Positions 53,145 to 62,407 of a stretch of 64,000 bases of DNA are shown one piece after another. The notes beneath the pieces were generated by a model, which worked only from the letters and a program-made list of their open reading frames with translations, was not told where the DNA came from and searched no databases. Position 1 is the first letter of the stretch; each line of letters opens with the position of its first letter. The stretch is from positions 29,124-93,123 of the forward strand of contig NZ_JBEBRB010000005.1 in assembly GCF_040395035.1 (NCBI RefSeq), read 5' to 3'. The DNA comes from Parapedobacter lycopersici_A. GTDB lineage: Bacteria; Bacteroidota; Bacteroidia; Sphingobacteriales; Sphingobacteriaceae. The translations under genes and the position numbers were made by a program.

Positions 53145-53330
53145 ATGGCAAAGAAAGCAGTAGCATCACTGAAAACCGGAAAGGGAAAAGACTATACCAA
53201 AGTAATCACAGCGGTACGGTCTCCGAAAACCGGTGCATATACCTTTAAGGAACTCATTGCGCACAACGACCACATTAAAGACGCTGTTGAGGCGGCTAAG
53301 GAAGCCGTTACGGAGTCTTCGGCACAGTAG
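53145..53330 (+). CDS. DUF4295 protein, probable ribosome-associated protein
   Basis: 61 residues, very basic start (MAKKAVASLKTGKGKDYTKV) and the conserved KSPKTGAYTF-like RSPKTGAYTFKE. The family is confined to Bacteroidota and always seen behind rpmG. From memory, an extra large-subunit protein (bL38) was reported for a Bacteroidota ribosome and this family is a plausible candidate for it; I am not certain of the match. Followed by a terminator-like hairpin and ftsY. Confidence 0.85.
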   Translation: MAKKAVASLKTGKGKDYTKVITAVRSPKTGAYTFKELIAHNDHIKDAVEAAKEAVTESSAQ

Positions 53331-53376
53331 TTTTGTGTTAAGGAAGTAAAGGTGGTTCGGGATAAGACCACCGATG

Positions 53377-53409
53377 GGCCGTTTCGGGGAGGACCGAAAG
53401 GGCCTTTTT
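53377..53409 (+). terminator. Terminator or attenuator between DUF4295 and ftsY
   Basis: A GC-rich stem GGCC-G-TTTCGG / CCGAAA-G-GGCC with one mismatch and a 6-nt loop, followed by five T. It may end most ribosomal-protein transcripts and reduce ftsY-rimO expression. Confidence 0.7.
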
Positions 53410-53438
53410 GTTGTTATTAATTTATACGGCAACGAGCT

Positions 53439-54401
53439 ATGGGATTATTTGATTTTTTTAAAAAGAAACAGGAGACCCCCGAGGCGCAGGAAGCGCTGGA
53501 CAAAGGCCTTGAAAAGACGAAAGCCGGGTTTTTATCCAAGATTACCAAAGCGGTAATCGGCAAGGCCACTGTGGATGATGAGGTGCTTGATGAGTTGGAG
53601 GAAATTCTGGTTACTTCCGATGTAGGAGTAACCACCACACTCAAAATCATTGAGCGGATTGAGGCACGCGTTGCCCGCGATAAATATGTAAATACAGCAG
53701 AGCTCCATGTGCTGCTGCGCGAAGAAATACAGGCATTGCTCGCGGAGAACAACAGCTCGGATTTCCAGCAGTTTGAATACAGCAACCAAAAACCGTATGT
53801 AATCATGGTGGTTGGGGTCAATGGTGTGGGAAAGACCACGACCATTGGAAAGCTGGCCCATCAGCTCAGGGCTTCCGGAAACAAGGTGGTACTGGGGGCT
53901 GCCGACACGTTCCGGGCTGCTGCAGTGGACCAGATCAAACTCTGGGGCGAACGCGTGGGTGTACGGGTGGTGTCCCAAGCCATGGGGTCGGACCCCGCTT
54001 CGGTGGCTTTTGATACGGTAAAATCCGCGGTTTCCAATGGCGACGATGTGGCGATTATTGATACAGCGGGCCGGCTGCACAATAAGGTGGCACTGATGAA
54101 TGAACTGGGAAAGATCAAAAAGGTAATGGAGAAGGTTGTTCCGGGTGCGCCCCATGAGATCCTGCTGGTTCTCGATGCTTCTACCGGCCAGAATGCAATT
54201 GAACAATGCAAGCAGTTTACCCAAGCAACGGATGTGAACGCCCTGGCGCTGACAAAGCTTGACGGTACGGCGAAGGGTGGCGTGGTCATCGGCATCTCCG
54301 ACCAATTCAAAATTCCCGTCAAATACATCGGCGTGGGAGAAAAAATGGACGACCTTCAATTATTCAATAAAAAGGATTTTGTGGATTCACTGTTTAAGTG
54401 A
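53439..54401 (+). CDS. ftsY: Signal recognition particle receptor FtsY
   Basis: SRP receptor GTPase that docks translating ribosomes at the membrane. 320 residues: N domain with a short acidic start (no long A domain), G1 GVNGVGKTTTIGKLA (126-140), AADTFRAAAVDQIKLW, DTAGRLHNK, LVLDASTGQN and TKLDGTAKGGVVIGI. Overlaps rimO by 4 bp (GTGA). Confidence 0.97.
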   Translation: MGLFDFFKKKQETPEAQEALDKGLEKTKAGFLSKITKAVIGKATVDDEVLDELEEILVTSDVGVTTTLKIIERIEARVARDKYVNTAELHVLLREEIQALLAENNSSDFQQFEYSNQKPYVIMVVGVNGVGKTTTIGKLAHQLRASGNKVVLGAADTFRAAAVDQIKLWGERVGVRVVSQAMGSDPASVAFDTVKSAVSNGDDVAIIDTAGRLHNKVALMNELGKIKKVMEKVVPGAPHEILLVLDASTGQNAIEQCKQFTQATDVNALALTKLDGTAKGGVVIGISDQFKIPVKYIGVGEKMDDLQLFNKKDFVDSLFK

Positions 54402-55744
54402 CCGATGATATGAAAACAAAGCAGGAAAAACAAGCGGCGGTGTCGCGGGAACCACGTGTCAATGTCGTTACCCTTGGCTGCTCTAAAAATATTCACGACA
54501 GCGAAGTGCTGATGGGCCAGCTGCGGGGGAACCAGCGGCAGGTCGTGCATGAGGCAGAACGGCTTCGGAAAGATGATATCGTGGTTATCAACACCTGCGG
54601 GTTTATTGACAACGCCAAACAGGAATCCATTGATACCATTTTACAGTACAGCGCGCTCAAAGAGGCAGGAAAAGTGGGAAAGGTAATCGTTACCGGCTGC
54701 TTATCGGAGCGATATAAACCCGAGTTAGCAGCGGAAATACCGCATGTCGACGCTTATTTCGGCACGAACGACCTGCAGAACCTGCTCGGCACCATCGGCG
54801 CGGACTACAAGCACGAACTCCTTGGCGAACGGCTACTGACAACCCCTTCCCATTTCGCTTATTTCAAAATCGCGGAAGGATGTAACCGTCCCTGTTCTTT
54901 CTGCGCGATTCCGCTGATGCGGGGCAAGCACGTGTCGAAATCCATGGATGATCTCGTAAAAGAGGCTCGGCTTTTGGCTAAAAATGGCGTAAAAGAGCTG
55001 ATCCTTATTGCACAGGACCTTACGTATTATGGACTTGACATCTACGGGAAACGGAACCTGGCCGATTTGCTGCGACGCCTATCCGATGTGGAAGGCATTG
55101 AATGGATACGGCTGCAATACGCCTACCCATCGGGCTTTCCCATGGATATCCTGGATGTGATGAATGAACGGGAGAATATCTGCAATTACCTCGATATGCC
55201 GTTGCAGCACATCAGTGATCCGATGCTCCGCTCCATGCGCCGGGGGATTACGAAACAAAAGACAATAGACCTGGTTCATGCAATACGCGACCGAGTCCCC
55301 GATATTGCCCTGCGTACGACCCTTATTTGCGGTTATCCTGGCGAAACACAGGCGGATTTTGACGAACTGCTGCAGTGGGTGACGGAAACCCGGTTCGACA
55401 GGCTGGGATGTTTTACCTATTCGCATGAAGAAAACACCCATGCTTATGAATTGGCGGACGATGTGCCGGAGGAGGTGAAAGCCGACCGTGTAGCGCAGAT
55501 CATGGATGTTCAGCAGGGTATTTCATACGCGATCAACCAACAGAAGGTAGGGCAGGTTTATCCGGTGCTTATTGATAAGGTAGAAGGTGCATATTTTGTC
55601 GGCCGTACGGCGCAGGACTCGCCGGAAGTTGACAACGAGGTATTGATACCGACGGAAGATAACTATGCGGCAACGGGGCGTTTCGTGGATGTACGTATTG
55701 AGCGAGCCGAGGATTTTGATCTGTATGGATCAATTGTCAAATAA
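54398..55744 (+). CDS. rimO: Ribosomal protein S12 methylthiotransferase
   Basis: Radical-SAM enzyme that methylthiolates an Asp of S12. 448 residues: UPF0004 domain cysteines at Cys28 (LGCSKN), Cys67 (NTCGFID) and Cys101 (TGCLSERY), radical-SAM motif GCNRPCSFCAIP (Cys162, 166, 169), QYAYPSGFP, DMPLQHISD and a C-terminal TRAM domain. Start is the GTG overlapping ftsY; an ATG four codons later is possible. Confidence 0.96.
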   Translation: MTDDMKTKQEKQAAVSREPRVNVVTLGCSKNIHDSEVLMGQLRGNQRQVVHEAERLRKDDIVVINTCGFIDNAKQESIDTILQYSALKEAGKVGKVIVTGCLSERYKPELAAEIPHVDAYFGTNDLQNLLGTIGADYKHELLGERLLTTPSHFAYFKIAEGCNRPCSFCAIPLMRGKHVSKSMDDLVKEARLLAKNGVKELILIAQDLTYYGLDIYGKRNLADLLRRLSDVEGIEWIRLQYAYPSGFPMDILDVMNERENICNYLDMPLQHISDPMLRSMRRGITKQKTIDLVHAIRDRVPDIALRTTLICGYPGETQADFDELLQWVTETRFDRLGCFTYSHEENTHAYELADDVPEEVKADRVAQIMDVQQGISYAINQQKVGQVYPVLIDKVEGAYFVGRTAQDSPEVDNEVLIPTEDNYAATGRFVDVRIERAEDFDLYGSIVK

Positions 55745-55793
55745 TTGTTAACAATTCCTGCTTCGCCTGCCAAGCCTTATTTTTGTTTCACAG

Positions 55794-57380
55794 ATGAAGG
55801 CAACCTACATTGACTACAAAGACACCAACAGTTTTTCGAAAACATTGTTGGCATATCTTGAAAATGACCCTCAATTAACCCCTTTTGCCGGGAATCGCCC
55901 GACGCTTGAAGGGTTTGGCCGGCAAATACAGGCCAAAGCAGGGAAAACCAACCGAAAGGTGCTGGTAGAGGCCCTGAGGGAGCAATATGCCGCAGTGGAT
56001 GCTCATCCGGACGTGACCGGGAATATTAATGCCCTGCTTGATGAACGTACATTTACCGTGACTACGGGCCATCAACTCAATATTTTTACCGGCCCGCTTT
56101 ACTTTATTTTCAAAATAGCGACGGCTATCCGCCTGGCACAGGACCTGAAAGCGGAATTCCCCGATTATCGATTCGTGCCGGTTTATTGGATGGCAACAGA
56201 GGATCATGATTTTGCCGAGATCAACCATACTCAACTTCATGGAAAGCGCATTACCTGGGAAACAACGGCGGTGAGCGCAACCGGTCGGATGAGTACCGAA
56301 AGTATGGAAGCCACGGTGCGCGAGTACCAGGGGTTCTTGGGACTTTCGGACAATTCAACCAAACTTGCGCAGCTAATTGAAGCGGCCTACCTTGGGCACA
56401 ACAACCTGGCCGACGCTACCCGGCACCTGGTGAACGCGCTCTTTGGAGCACACGGACTGGTTATTATTGACGCGGACAAACCGGCATTGAAGAAATTAAT
56501 GGCGCCGATCATTGAACAGGATGTAGTTGGTGAACATAGCCATCGCACCATTACGCAAGCCTCTTCGGAATTAAAGCAGCTTGGGTTCGCTGCCCAGGTA
56601 CACGCACGCGAGATCAACTTTTTTTATTTAACGGATACCTATCGGGAGCGGATTGTCAAAAGCGCTGCCGATCATTATGAGGTGCTTCATCAGCCACTTT
56701 CCTTCAACGGGGCTACATTGAAAACGGAAGTTATGCAGCACCCTGAGCGGTTTAGTCCGAATGTGGTCATGCGACCCCTTTATCAGGAATTAATTTTGCC
56801 TAATCTTGCTTACATTGGCGGGGGAGCTGAAATTGGTTACTGGCTGCAGCTGAAACGTTGTTTTGATCATTACGGTGTCGACTTTCCCATATTGGTGCCC
56901 CGGAATTCCGCAATGATTACGGACGATAATATGGCAGTAAAGGTCCTGCGGCTCGATCTCACGTTTAAAAGCATTTTTAAGACCAACGAAGAGCTTAAAA
57001 AGGAGTATGTGCGCCGTCATACACGGCACCGCCTCGCACTTAATGATGAATGGATGGAACTGAGCAGCATCTTTAGCAAGCTTCAGTTAAGGGCGCATAA
57101 GATAGATCCCAGTCTGGGGCCAAGTGTAAGCGCCGTAAAAGCGCGACTGAAGAAAGCGCTTAACCGGCTGGAAAAAAAGCTGCTTAAAGCAGATAAGCGG
57201 AATCATCAGGATGCCCTGATCCAGATTGACCGGATTAAAGAGAAGCTTTTCCCCGGAGGGGCCTTGCAGGAACGTTCTGAAAACTTCGGGTTACTTTACG
57301 TGAAATACGGCGACAAGCTAATCCAGGAGCTGATTCATTACTTCCGTCCGTTGGATTTTCAATTTACGATTATTTATTGA
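55794..57380 (+). CDS. bshC: Bacillithiol biosynthesis cysteine-adding enzyme
   Basis: Adds cysteine to glucosaminyl-malate, the last step of bacillithiol synthesis. 528 residues: TFTVTTGHQLNIFTGPLYFIFKIATAIRLA, VYWMATEDHDFAEINH, GLVIIDADKPALKKLM, and the C-terminal coiled-coil region with ALNRLEKKLLKADKRNHQDALIQI. Start ATG at 55794 gives the normal N-terminus MKATYIDYKDTNSF. bshA and bshB are not in the window. 49 bp after rimO. Confidence 0.96.
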   Translation: MKATYIDYKDTNSFSKTLLAYLENDPQLTPFAGNRPTLEGFGRQIQAKAGKTNRKVLVEALREQYAAVDAHPDVTGNINALLDERTFTVTTGHQLNIFTGPLYFIFKIATAIRLAQDLKAEFPDYRFVPVYWMATEDHDFAEINHTQLHGKRITWETTAVSATGRMSTESMEATVREYQGFLGLSDNSTKLAQLIEAAYLGHNNLADATRHLVNALFGAHGLVIIDADKPALKKLMAPIIEQDVVGEHSHRTITQASSELKQLGFAAQVHAREINFFYLTDTYRERIVKSAADHYEVLHQPLSFNGATLKTEVMQHPERFSPNVVMRPLYQELILPNLAYIGGGAEIGYWLQLKRCFDHYGVDFPILVPRNSAMITDDNMAVKVLRLDLTFKSIFKTNEELKKEYVRRHTRHRLALNDEWMELSSIFSKLQLRAHKIDPSLGPSVSAVKARLKKALNRLEKKLLKADKRNHQDALIQIDRIKEKLFPGGALQERSENFGLLYVKYGDKLIQELIHYFRPLDFQFTIIY

Positions 57381-57457
57381 TTTCCCTGAGCCGGGGGCCT
57401 CCTCATAGGCCGATCGTTGGCCATCATACCCACTGTTATGCGCCAGGGAGATCCGCA

Positions 57458-57805
57458 TTACGATTCCAACACCTGCTTTAATACCACGGCGTGGTTAATG
57501 TGCTCATCTTTTGAGGCATAGAGTAAGGTTACCTGCTTTTTTTTGGCGAGTTCCCGCAACCGGTCCAGTTCCGTCTTTTTTTCCAGGAGTTCTTCGTGGT
57601 ATTGTGCCGAGAATGTGTCAAACCGTTCAGGCCGGTGATCGAACTGTTTCCGCAGTGCGGCTGATGGGGCAATCTCCTTATCCCATTCATCCAGTTCGGC
57701 AGCCTCCTTTTTAACACCCCTTGGCCAAAGGCGGTCGATCAATATCCGATAGCCATCTGTTTTAGCCGGCTGTTCGTAAATACGCTTTAGCTGAAAATTA
57801 GCCAT
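57458..57805 (-). CDS. DUF488 family protein
   Basis: 115 residues from the ATG at 57805. The family core LKRIYEQPAKTDGYRILIDRLWPRGV, ELDEWDKEIAPSAALRKQF and VTLLYASKDEHINHAVVLKQVL is complete. Function unknown; related proteins occur beside haem or stress genes. An in-frame extension to 57967 would add an unrelated hydrophobic piece, so I reject it. Convergent with bshC. Confidence 0.9.
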   Translation of the reverse strand: MANFQLKRIYEQPAKTDGYRILIDRLWPRGVKKEAAELDEWDKEIAPSAALRKQFDHRPERFDTFSAQYHEELLEKKTELDRLRELAKKKQVTLLYASKDEHINHAVVLKQVLES

Positions 57806-57999
57806 GGGGAGCTTCTTATAGGACAATAAGTATAAAGTTATCAAGAAAATCATCAATATCCAAAATACGCGAACACTCCGGCCGGCCGTTGCGCCGCTCC
57901 GGATCGCATAGGCAGGCAGGTTTACACAGAAGCCATTCGTAGATCGCCGGTATTTGAAAAAAGCCAAGGGTAGTGACGACCTTGTTTGTCATAGTATAA

Positions 58000-58137
58000 A
58001 TGGATCAGATGATTAAACGTTTTGGATTGAGAAGTTTGTTTCGGGACAACAGCGGCGCTTTTCCGGCAGCTACCGCATCAGTGGGGTTAAATACGGTTTT
58101 AGAAAGTTTCAGTTTAACGGCGGCAACACCATGTTAG
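58000..58137 (+). CDS. Possible small peptide gene (45 residues)
   Basis: An ATG at 58000 opens a frame to the TAG at 58135-58137. The product starts MDQMIKRFGLRSLF and ends SFSLTAATPC, with many Ser/Thr in the second half. The stop overlaps the ATG of the acyltransferase by 7 nt (ATGTTAG), the arrangement expected for coupled translation. No family recognised; a RiPP-like precursor, an upstream regulatory peptide or a chance frame are all possible. Confidence 0.25.
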   Translation: MDQMIKRFGLRSLFRDNSGAFPAATASVGLNTVLESFSLTAATPC

Positions 58138-58880
58138 GTTATTTTTTGGGAAAGGTTATTCGCTACCGGTTAAGCGTATGTGTTCAAAACCTTTCCAGGG
58201 CTTTTCCCGGGTTTTCATATAAAGAGATTAATGACTGTACGGACGAATTTTACCAAAACCTCGCGAGGATAGGATGGGAAATGCTTTACCCTTCAAAGAC
58301 AACGCTCAAAGTAGGCCTGGCCACAACACATAAAATTGGGCAGTTGAGCCACCGTCGCCGTCCCACGATACTATTACTGGGACATTTTGGTAACTGGGAA
58401 GTACTCAACCAACTTCCCCGGTTTACCGATGTGCCGGTAAAGGCCCTCTATAAACCCCTAAAGAACAATTTAGCGGATTATCTCATCCGAAGCAGAAGAA
58501 CCAGCTACGGTTTAACCCTTATCAGGTCCGGACAGGCACTCAGGGCACCATTAAAAGATAAAACCAATAACGCCATTATGCTATTCATCGCAGACCAGTT
58601 TCCAGGAAGCAACAATGGAATTTCAGTAAACTTTCTAAATCAGCAAACCCGGATGTTTTCCGGGGCAGAACAACTGGCTAGGCGATTAGATGCTTTCGTG
58701 GGATACATAGAGCTGGCTTCAAAGCCAAACCATACGTGGGAAATGAATGTGCAGACCATCTGTGAAAATGCTTCCAATACGACAGAAGGGTATATCACCA
58801 GGACATATACCAAGATGCTTGAGGAAAGCATTCATAAAGCCCCTGCATGGTGGCTATGGTCGCACAGGAGATGGAAATGA
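58131..58880 (+). CDS. LpxL/lauroyl acyltransferase-like protein, N-terminally short
   Basis: 249 residues of the lipid A acyltransferase (LPLAT) family. The catalytic HxxxxE box is GHFGNWE near 84-90, and the later ADQFPGS, MFSGAEQLARRL and WLWSHRRWK stretches are typical. Relatives are about 290 residues and begin with a membrane helix of about 30 residues; this one begins midway, at LGYFLGKVIRYR. No other frame upstream encodes the missing helix, so it is either truncated or a short variant. It would act at the inner membrane on lipid A or another lysolipid. Confidence 0.82.
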   Translation: MLGYFLGKVIRYRLSVCVQNLSRAFPGFSYKEINDCTDEFYQNLARIGWEMLYPSKTTLKVGLATTHKIGQLSHRRRPTILLLGHFGNWEVLNQLPRFTDVPVKALYKPLKNNLADYLIRSRRTSYGLTLIRSGQALRAPLKDKTNNAIMLFIADQFPGSNNGISVNFLNQQTRMFSGAEQLARRLDAFVGYIELASKPNHTWEMNVQTICENASNTTEGYITRTYTKMLEESIHKAPAWWLWSHRRWK

Positions 58881-58896
58881 AAGCCTTATCCGGGAA

Positions 58897-60627
58897 TCAA
58901 AAGGCATAGATCAGGCCAATTGTGCCGCCGCCGTGAAACGTATTTCTTGTCTGGTCCGTTTTCCAAAATTTCCATATCACGCCCTTGGCTCCCGGTTCGG
59001 GGTGTAAGGCATCCGCGTAGGTAAGCGAGGGGGCGACATATGCCTGGAGATGACGGCTCAGATGGATTGCGGGGATAATCCGCAATGCGCTTCGATTAGT
59101 CGCTTTGTAATTAAAGTCTTTATCAAAATGCGTTCGTTGAACCAGTTCAGCAGCTAATGTAAATGATGGTTTCCGTACAAGACGCGCCCCGATACCAATT
59201 TCAAGGCCGTATTTGAAGGTGTCGTTATTCAGGTATGTTCCTGCCCCCAGTACACTGTACATCACCCGTCCGCCGCTTTTAAAATTCAACGCCGTAAATC
59301 CGCTCTCGTCGATTCCCAATGCCAATTGGCGGGAACCGTTTTTCACCCAGTTAAATATACCGATAGGATAGTCGCTGCTGTCGGCAATATTAACAATGGC
59401 TACCTGTACACCCTGCACTTTTGAGGCGATATTTAGTCCTCCGGCCAACTGGTTTCCGGCATCGCCCGTTGCCATATTCATCACCCCGGCCACCTGGATG
59501 CCGTTTACCTTTTTAGCCCGGTTGATTCCGCCTGCCAATTGCAGCCCCAAAATAACCGTATCGGCACTGTTCCAAACGCCCGCTACCTGTACGCCCGTTA
59601 ATTTGTTCAAACCCACATTGCCAAAGCCGGCCGCCTGAAAGCCGCTGGTATTACCCCCCACCACATTGGATAAACCAGCCAGCTGCACGCCATGCATATT
59701 GTATTGATTTACATTGAATCCCCCGGCTAGCTCCGCTCCGGTTACTCCCGCCGTATAACCTCCGATGATATTCAGGGAAAATTTGTTGAGTACCTGCGAG
59801 TTAAAAAGGCCGTGTGTACTCAACCCCGGGGTCATCGATACCTGAAAGGGGCTATACACAAAGAACCCGCCCAGGTTCAGGTTTTGAATCCGTTGCCGGG
59901 AGCTCGTAAAAAACCGGCCAAACGCCGAATTTGAGATAGTCTTATCGGAATCGTTTGCGTGATAATACCCGATTCGCTTTCCTTTGGAAGCCTGTAAAAT
60001 TTCAACAGGCAATATGAGTACCAGCATCGTATCTCGGTAGTTTTCCTTGCTCAATGCGATCGTAACGGTATTCGTCGGATGCTTGATGTCCAGTTCAAAA
60101 TACCCATTGTTACCGGTCAGTGTAGCCCCCTGAAATGCCGTCCGGTCATACACACTTACCAAACCAACCGGCAGGTTTGTCCGTATGTCTTTAACATAGC
60201 CCGAAATCATTGTCCGGTTATTCTTTGTGGTATCGATATCTACTGTGCTTACATCCATCCGTTGCGGGGCATAGGTAATAATGATGTGGGAATTGGCTTC
60301 TTTAAAGCTATACTTTTCTCCGAGCAGCTTTTCCAGGTAATCGATTAACAGCCCCTGGTAAGGTGCCACGCTGACTTCTTTATCCAGGTTCAATAAACTA
60401 CTGTTATAGGAAAACAGGATTGACCGCTCCCTTAACACATCAAAAACCTCCCGGATTGCAACGTTCTCAAATTTCGGCAGCTCCACAGGACCCGAAAGTC
60501 TATTTTGGGAATAAACCGAAGAACAGCTTAGGCATGCAATCAGCAAGGTTATAATGAAAGGCGTTGTTTTCCGGGTAATGTGTGTCGTAATTTCGAGTGT
60601 CCAGATAAACGTATAATAGGTAGACAT
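58897..60627 (-). CDS. STN-domain outer-membrane/surface protein with GxQxAGxxN repeats
   Basis: 576 residues: signal peptide (to about SVYSQ, residue 41), an STN domain (about 50-118) as in the N-terminus of FecA-like receptors, and a carboxypeptidase-regulatory-like domain (about 138-205). A repeat block follows (about 290-430) of units such as GVQVAGVWNSA and GLQLAGGINRA (the LA_2272-type surface repeat), then a beta-rich C-terminal part (about 440-576). There is no TonB plug or full receptor barrel. It is the last gene behind an ECF sigma and a FecR anti-sigma gene (4 bp from FecR), so it probably signals to or is controlled by them. Confidence 0.85.
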   Translation of the reverse strand: MSTYYTFIWTLEITTHITRKTTPFIITLLIACLSCSSVYSQNRLSGPVELPKFENVAIREVFDVLRERSILFSYNSSLLNLDKEVSVAPYQGLLIDYLEKLLGEKYSFKEANSHIIITYAPQRMDVSTVDIDTTKNNRTMISGYVKDIRTNLPVGLVSVYDRTAFQGATLTGNNGYFELDIKHPTNTVTIALSKENYRDTMLVLILPVEILQASKGKRIGYYHANDSDKTISNSAFGRFFTSSRQRIQNLNLGGFFVYSPFQVSMTPGLSTHGLFNSQVLNKFSLNIIGGYTAGVTGAELAGGFNVNQYNMHGVQLAGLSNVVGGNTSGFQAAGFGNVGLNKLTGVQVAGVWNSADTVILGLQLAGGINRAKKVNGIQVAGVMNMATGDAGNQLAGGLNIASKVQGVQVAIVNIADSSDYPIGIFNWVKNGSRQLALGIDESGFTALNFKSGGRVMYSVLGAGTYLNNDTFKYGLEIGIGARLVRKPSFTLAAELVQRTHFDKDFNYKATNRSALRIIPAIHLSRHLQAYVAPSLTYADALHPEPGAKGVIWKFWKTDQTRNTFHGGGTIGLIYAF

Positions 60628-60631
60628 GTGC

Positions 60632-61594
60632 TTAATTAATGTAATAGACGTTATCTTTCTTAGTCAGTTTTAAGTCGAATGTTTTCAGGATAACATCCAG
60701 TATTTCCGCCAACTGCTGCTGTTCAAATGTCGCCGTATATTTTAGCTGTTTGGTCTTCGGGTTTTCAATCAGGAACTGTTTTCCATACGCCCTTCCCAGC
60801 ACGTCAAAAACCCGTGGCAGCGGCGTATTCTCAAAAATAAACTCCTGGTGAACGTAATATCGATAAAGCTGGTCCGGAACCGTATCGATAAGGACCTGAT
60901 GTGTGGAGGTGTCTGAAACAACAACCATTTGATTGGGTTTTAAGACAAGCTCCTGTCCATGATGACTGACTTTTACGGAGCCGCTTGCCACGATAACCTC
61001 GGTCTCGTTCCCGTCGCGGCGGACATGGAAGCTTGTTCCCAATACCGTGATTTTACTTTTACCACTTTCGATTACGAAAGGATGCTGCTGATCCCTTTTC
61101 ACATCAAAGAAAACGGCTCCTTTAAGCAATTGGACTTTTCGGTCCTTCCCAAGCCATTCTTTTTGGTAAACCATCGCAGCATGACTATTCAGGTGAACCA
61201 TGCTCCCATCGGGCAGGCCTGTATGTTGCACCTGCAAATCCGTTTTCAGCACTTTTTCGACACGGAATATCGACCGAACCCCCCAAACAGCCAGCGCCCC
61301 AAACAGCAACAACGATGCTGCAATACTGATCCAGCTCCGTATGGTCCGTTTTTTCGGAGCGTCAAGGGTTTTTACCTTACTGCGTTCTTCGCGCATCCGC
61401 ACAAAATCCGACCAAAGGTCATCTATGTTTATTTCAGGAACCGCTCCGGTTTCCTCTCCGATATCCCACACCTTCTTCATTTCTTCAAGCTCCTTTTTAT
61501 GATCATGATGTTTGGCGACCCATGCTTCTACCAGGCGTCGCTCCTGATGATCCGCTTCCCCCACAATATATTTTACGATCAATTCCTTTTTCAT
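60632..61594 (-). CDS. FecR family anti-sigma factor
   Basis: 320 residues: N-terminal cytoplasmic part with a DUF4880-like ELIVKYIVGEADHQERRLVEAWV, one membrane helix (ISIAASLLLFGALAVWGV near 90), a periplasmic FecR domain (QHTGLPDGSMVHLNSHAAM, VKRDQQHPFVIESGKSKITVLGTSF) and a C-terminal STN-like DUF4974 part (PLPRVFDVLGRAYGKQF to the end). It should hold the sigma factor encoded 36 bp upstream until a signal from an outer-membrane partner arrives. Confidence 0.95.
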   Translation of the reverse strand: MKKELIVKYIVGEADHQERRLVEAWVAKHHDHKKELEEMKKVWDIGEETGAVPEINIDDLWSDFVRMREERSKVKTLDAPKKRTIRSWISIAASLLLFGALAVWGVRSIFRVEKVLKTDLQVQHTGLPDGSMVHLNSHAAMVYQKEWLGKDRKVQLLKGAVFFDVKRDQQHPFVIESGKSKITVLGTSFHVRRDGNETEVIVASGSVKVSHHGQELVLKPNQMVVVSDTSTHQVLIDTVPDQLYRYYVHQEFIFENTPLPRVFDVLGRAYGKQFLIENPKTKQLKYTATFEQQQLAEILDVILKTFDLKLTKKDNVYYIN

Positions 61595-61630
61595 TAGTAT
61601 AATTAGTTATGAGTGAATACCTCATGCAGG

Positions 61631-62179
61631 TCATGAACCTACCATAATGATTAATGTCAATACATTTAGATAATCCGCAAGATGAAGCCTTAGGTGTTTC
61701 AACGCTTTGGTCATATGTCCCTCCACCGTTTTCAATGACAGGGCCAGCTCATCGGCTATTTCCTGGTATTTCAATTCTTCAAAGCGACTCATTTCGAAAA
61801 CCAATCGACTCTTTTCAGGTAATCGGGACAAGGCAGCATGCAGCTGCTTTTTCAATTCGATATCGCTTTGCTGCGTGTCGGTATCCCGACCCCGGGCATG
61901 CTGCTGGTACATTTCGTACTTTATTTTGAGCTGTCCACGTTTGATGAGGTTTACACTTTCATTATATACCGCCCGGTACAGGTAGGAACGAATAGAAGTA
62001 TGAACATCCTGTTCCCGGTCCTTTTCCCATAGTTTCAAAAAAACCTGCTGAACGGTTTCCTCTGCGGTATCGGTATCCCCCAATAGCTTAAAGGCGTATC
62101 GATGCAGCTCTTTAAAATAAGTCCTGTAGACCTCTTCAAATATTTTCTCCTTACCTAACCGCATTGTCATATCATGCAT
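61631..62179 (-). CDS. ECF sigma-70 factor (FecI-like, Bacteroidota type)
   Basis: 182 residues: region 2 with FEEVYRTYFKELHRYAFKLLGDTDTAEETVQQVFLKLWE, and region 4 with ALSRLPEKSRLVFEMSRFEELKYQEIADELALSLKTVEGHMTKALKHLR. First of the sigma-FecR-STN unit and divergent from the PorT-like barrel gene. The 228-bp gap between them probably contains both promoters; no target promoter consensus can be deduced from one site. Confidence 0.95.
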   Translation of the reverse strand: MHDMTMRLGKEKIFEEVYRTYFKELHRYAFKLLGDTDTAEETVQQVFLKLWEKDREQDVHTSIRSYLYRAVYNESVNLIKRGQLKIKYEMYQQHARGRDTDTQQSDIELKKQLHAALSRLPEKSRLVFEMSRFEELKYQEIADELALSLKTVEGHMTKALKHLRLHLADYLNVLTLIIMVGS

Positions 62180-62407
62180 GTTTCTTGTGTTGTGTCAGGT
62201 ACCCTTTCTGACTGCTTCAACTATAAAGACAATTAAAAGCGTCCTAACCCTCGTTGATTTTTGTCTTTTTCATATCAACACCTTCCATCAAAAACAAAAA
62301 TAGCAGAAGCGATTAACTGTTTTTTTAAAAAGAACAGGGTATATGCCAAATACATTGTCATAGTCATAATAGCAATAGTAAAAACGCATAATTAACAACA
62401 TTACATC

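Noticed and set aside
57806..57967. N-terminal hydrophobic extension of the DUF488 protein
   Set aside because: DUF488 proteins are soluble and begin at the ATG at 57805; the extension has no conserved sequence.
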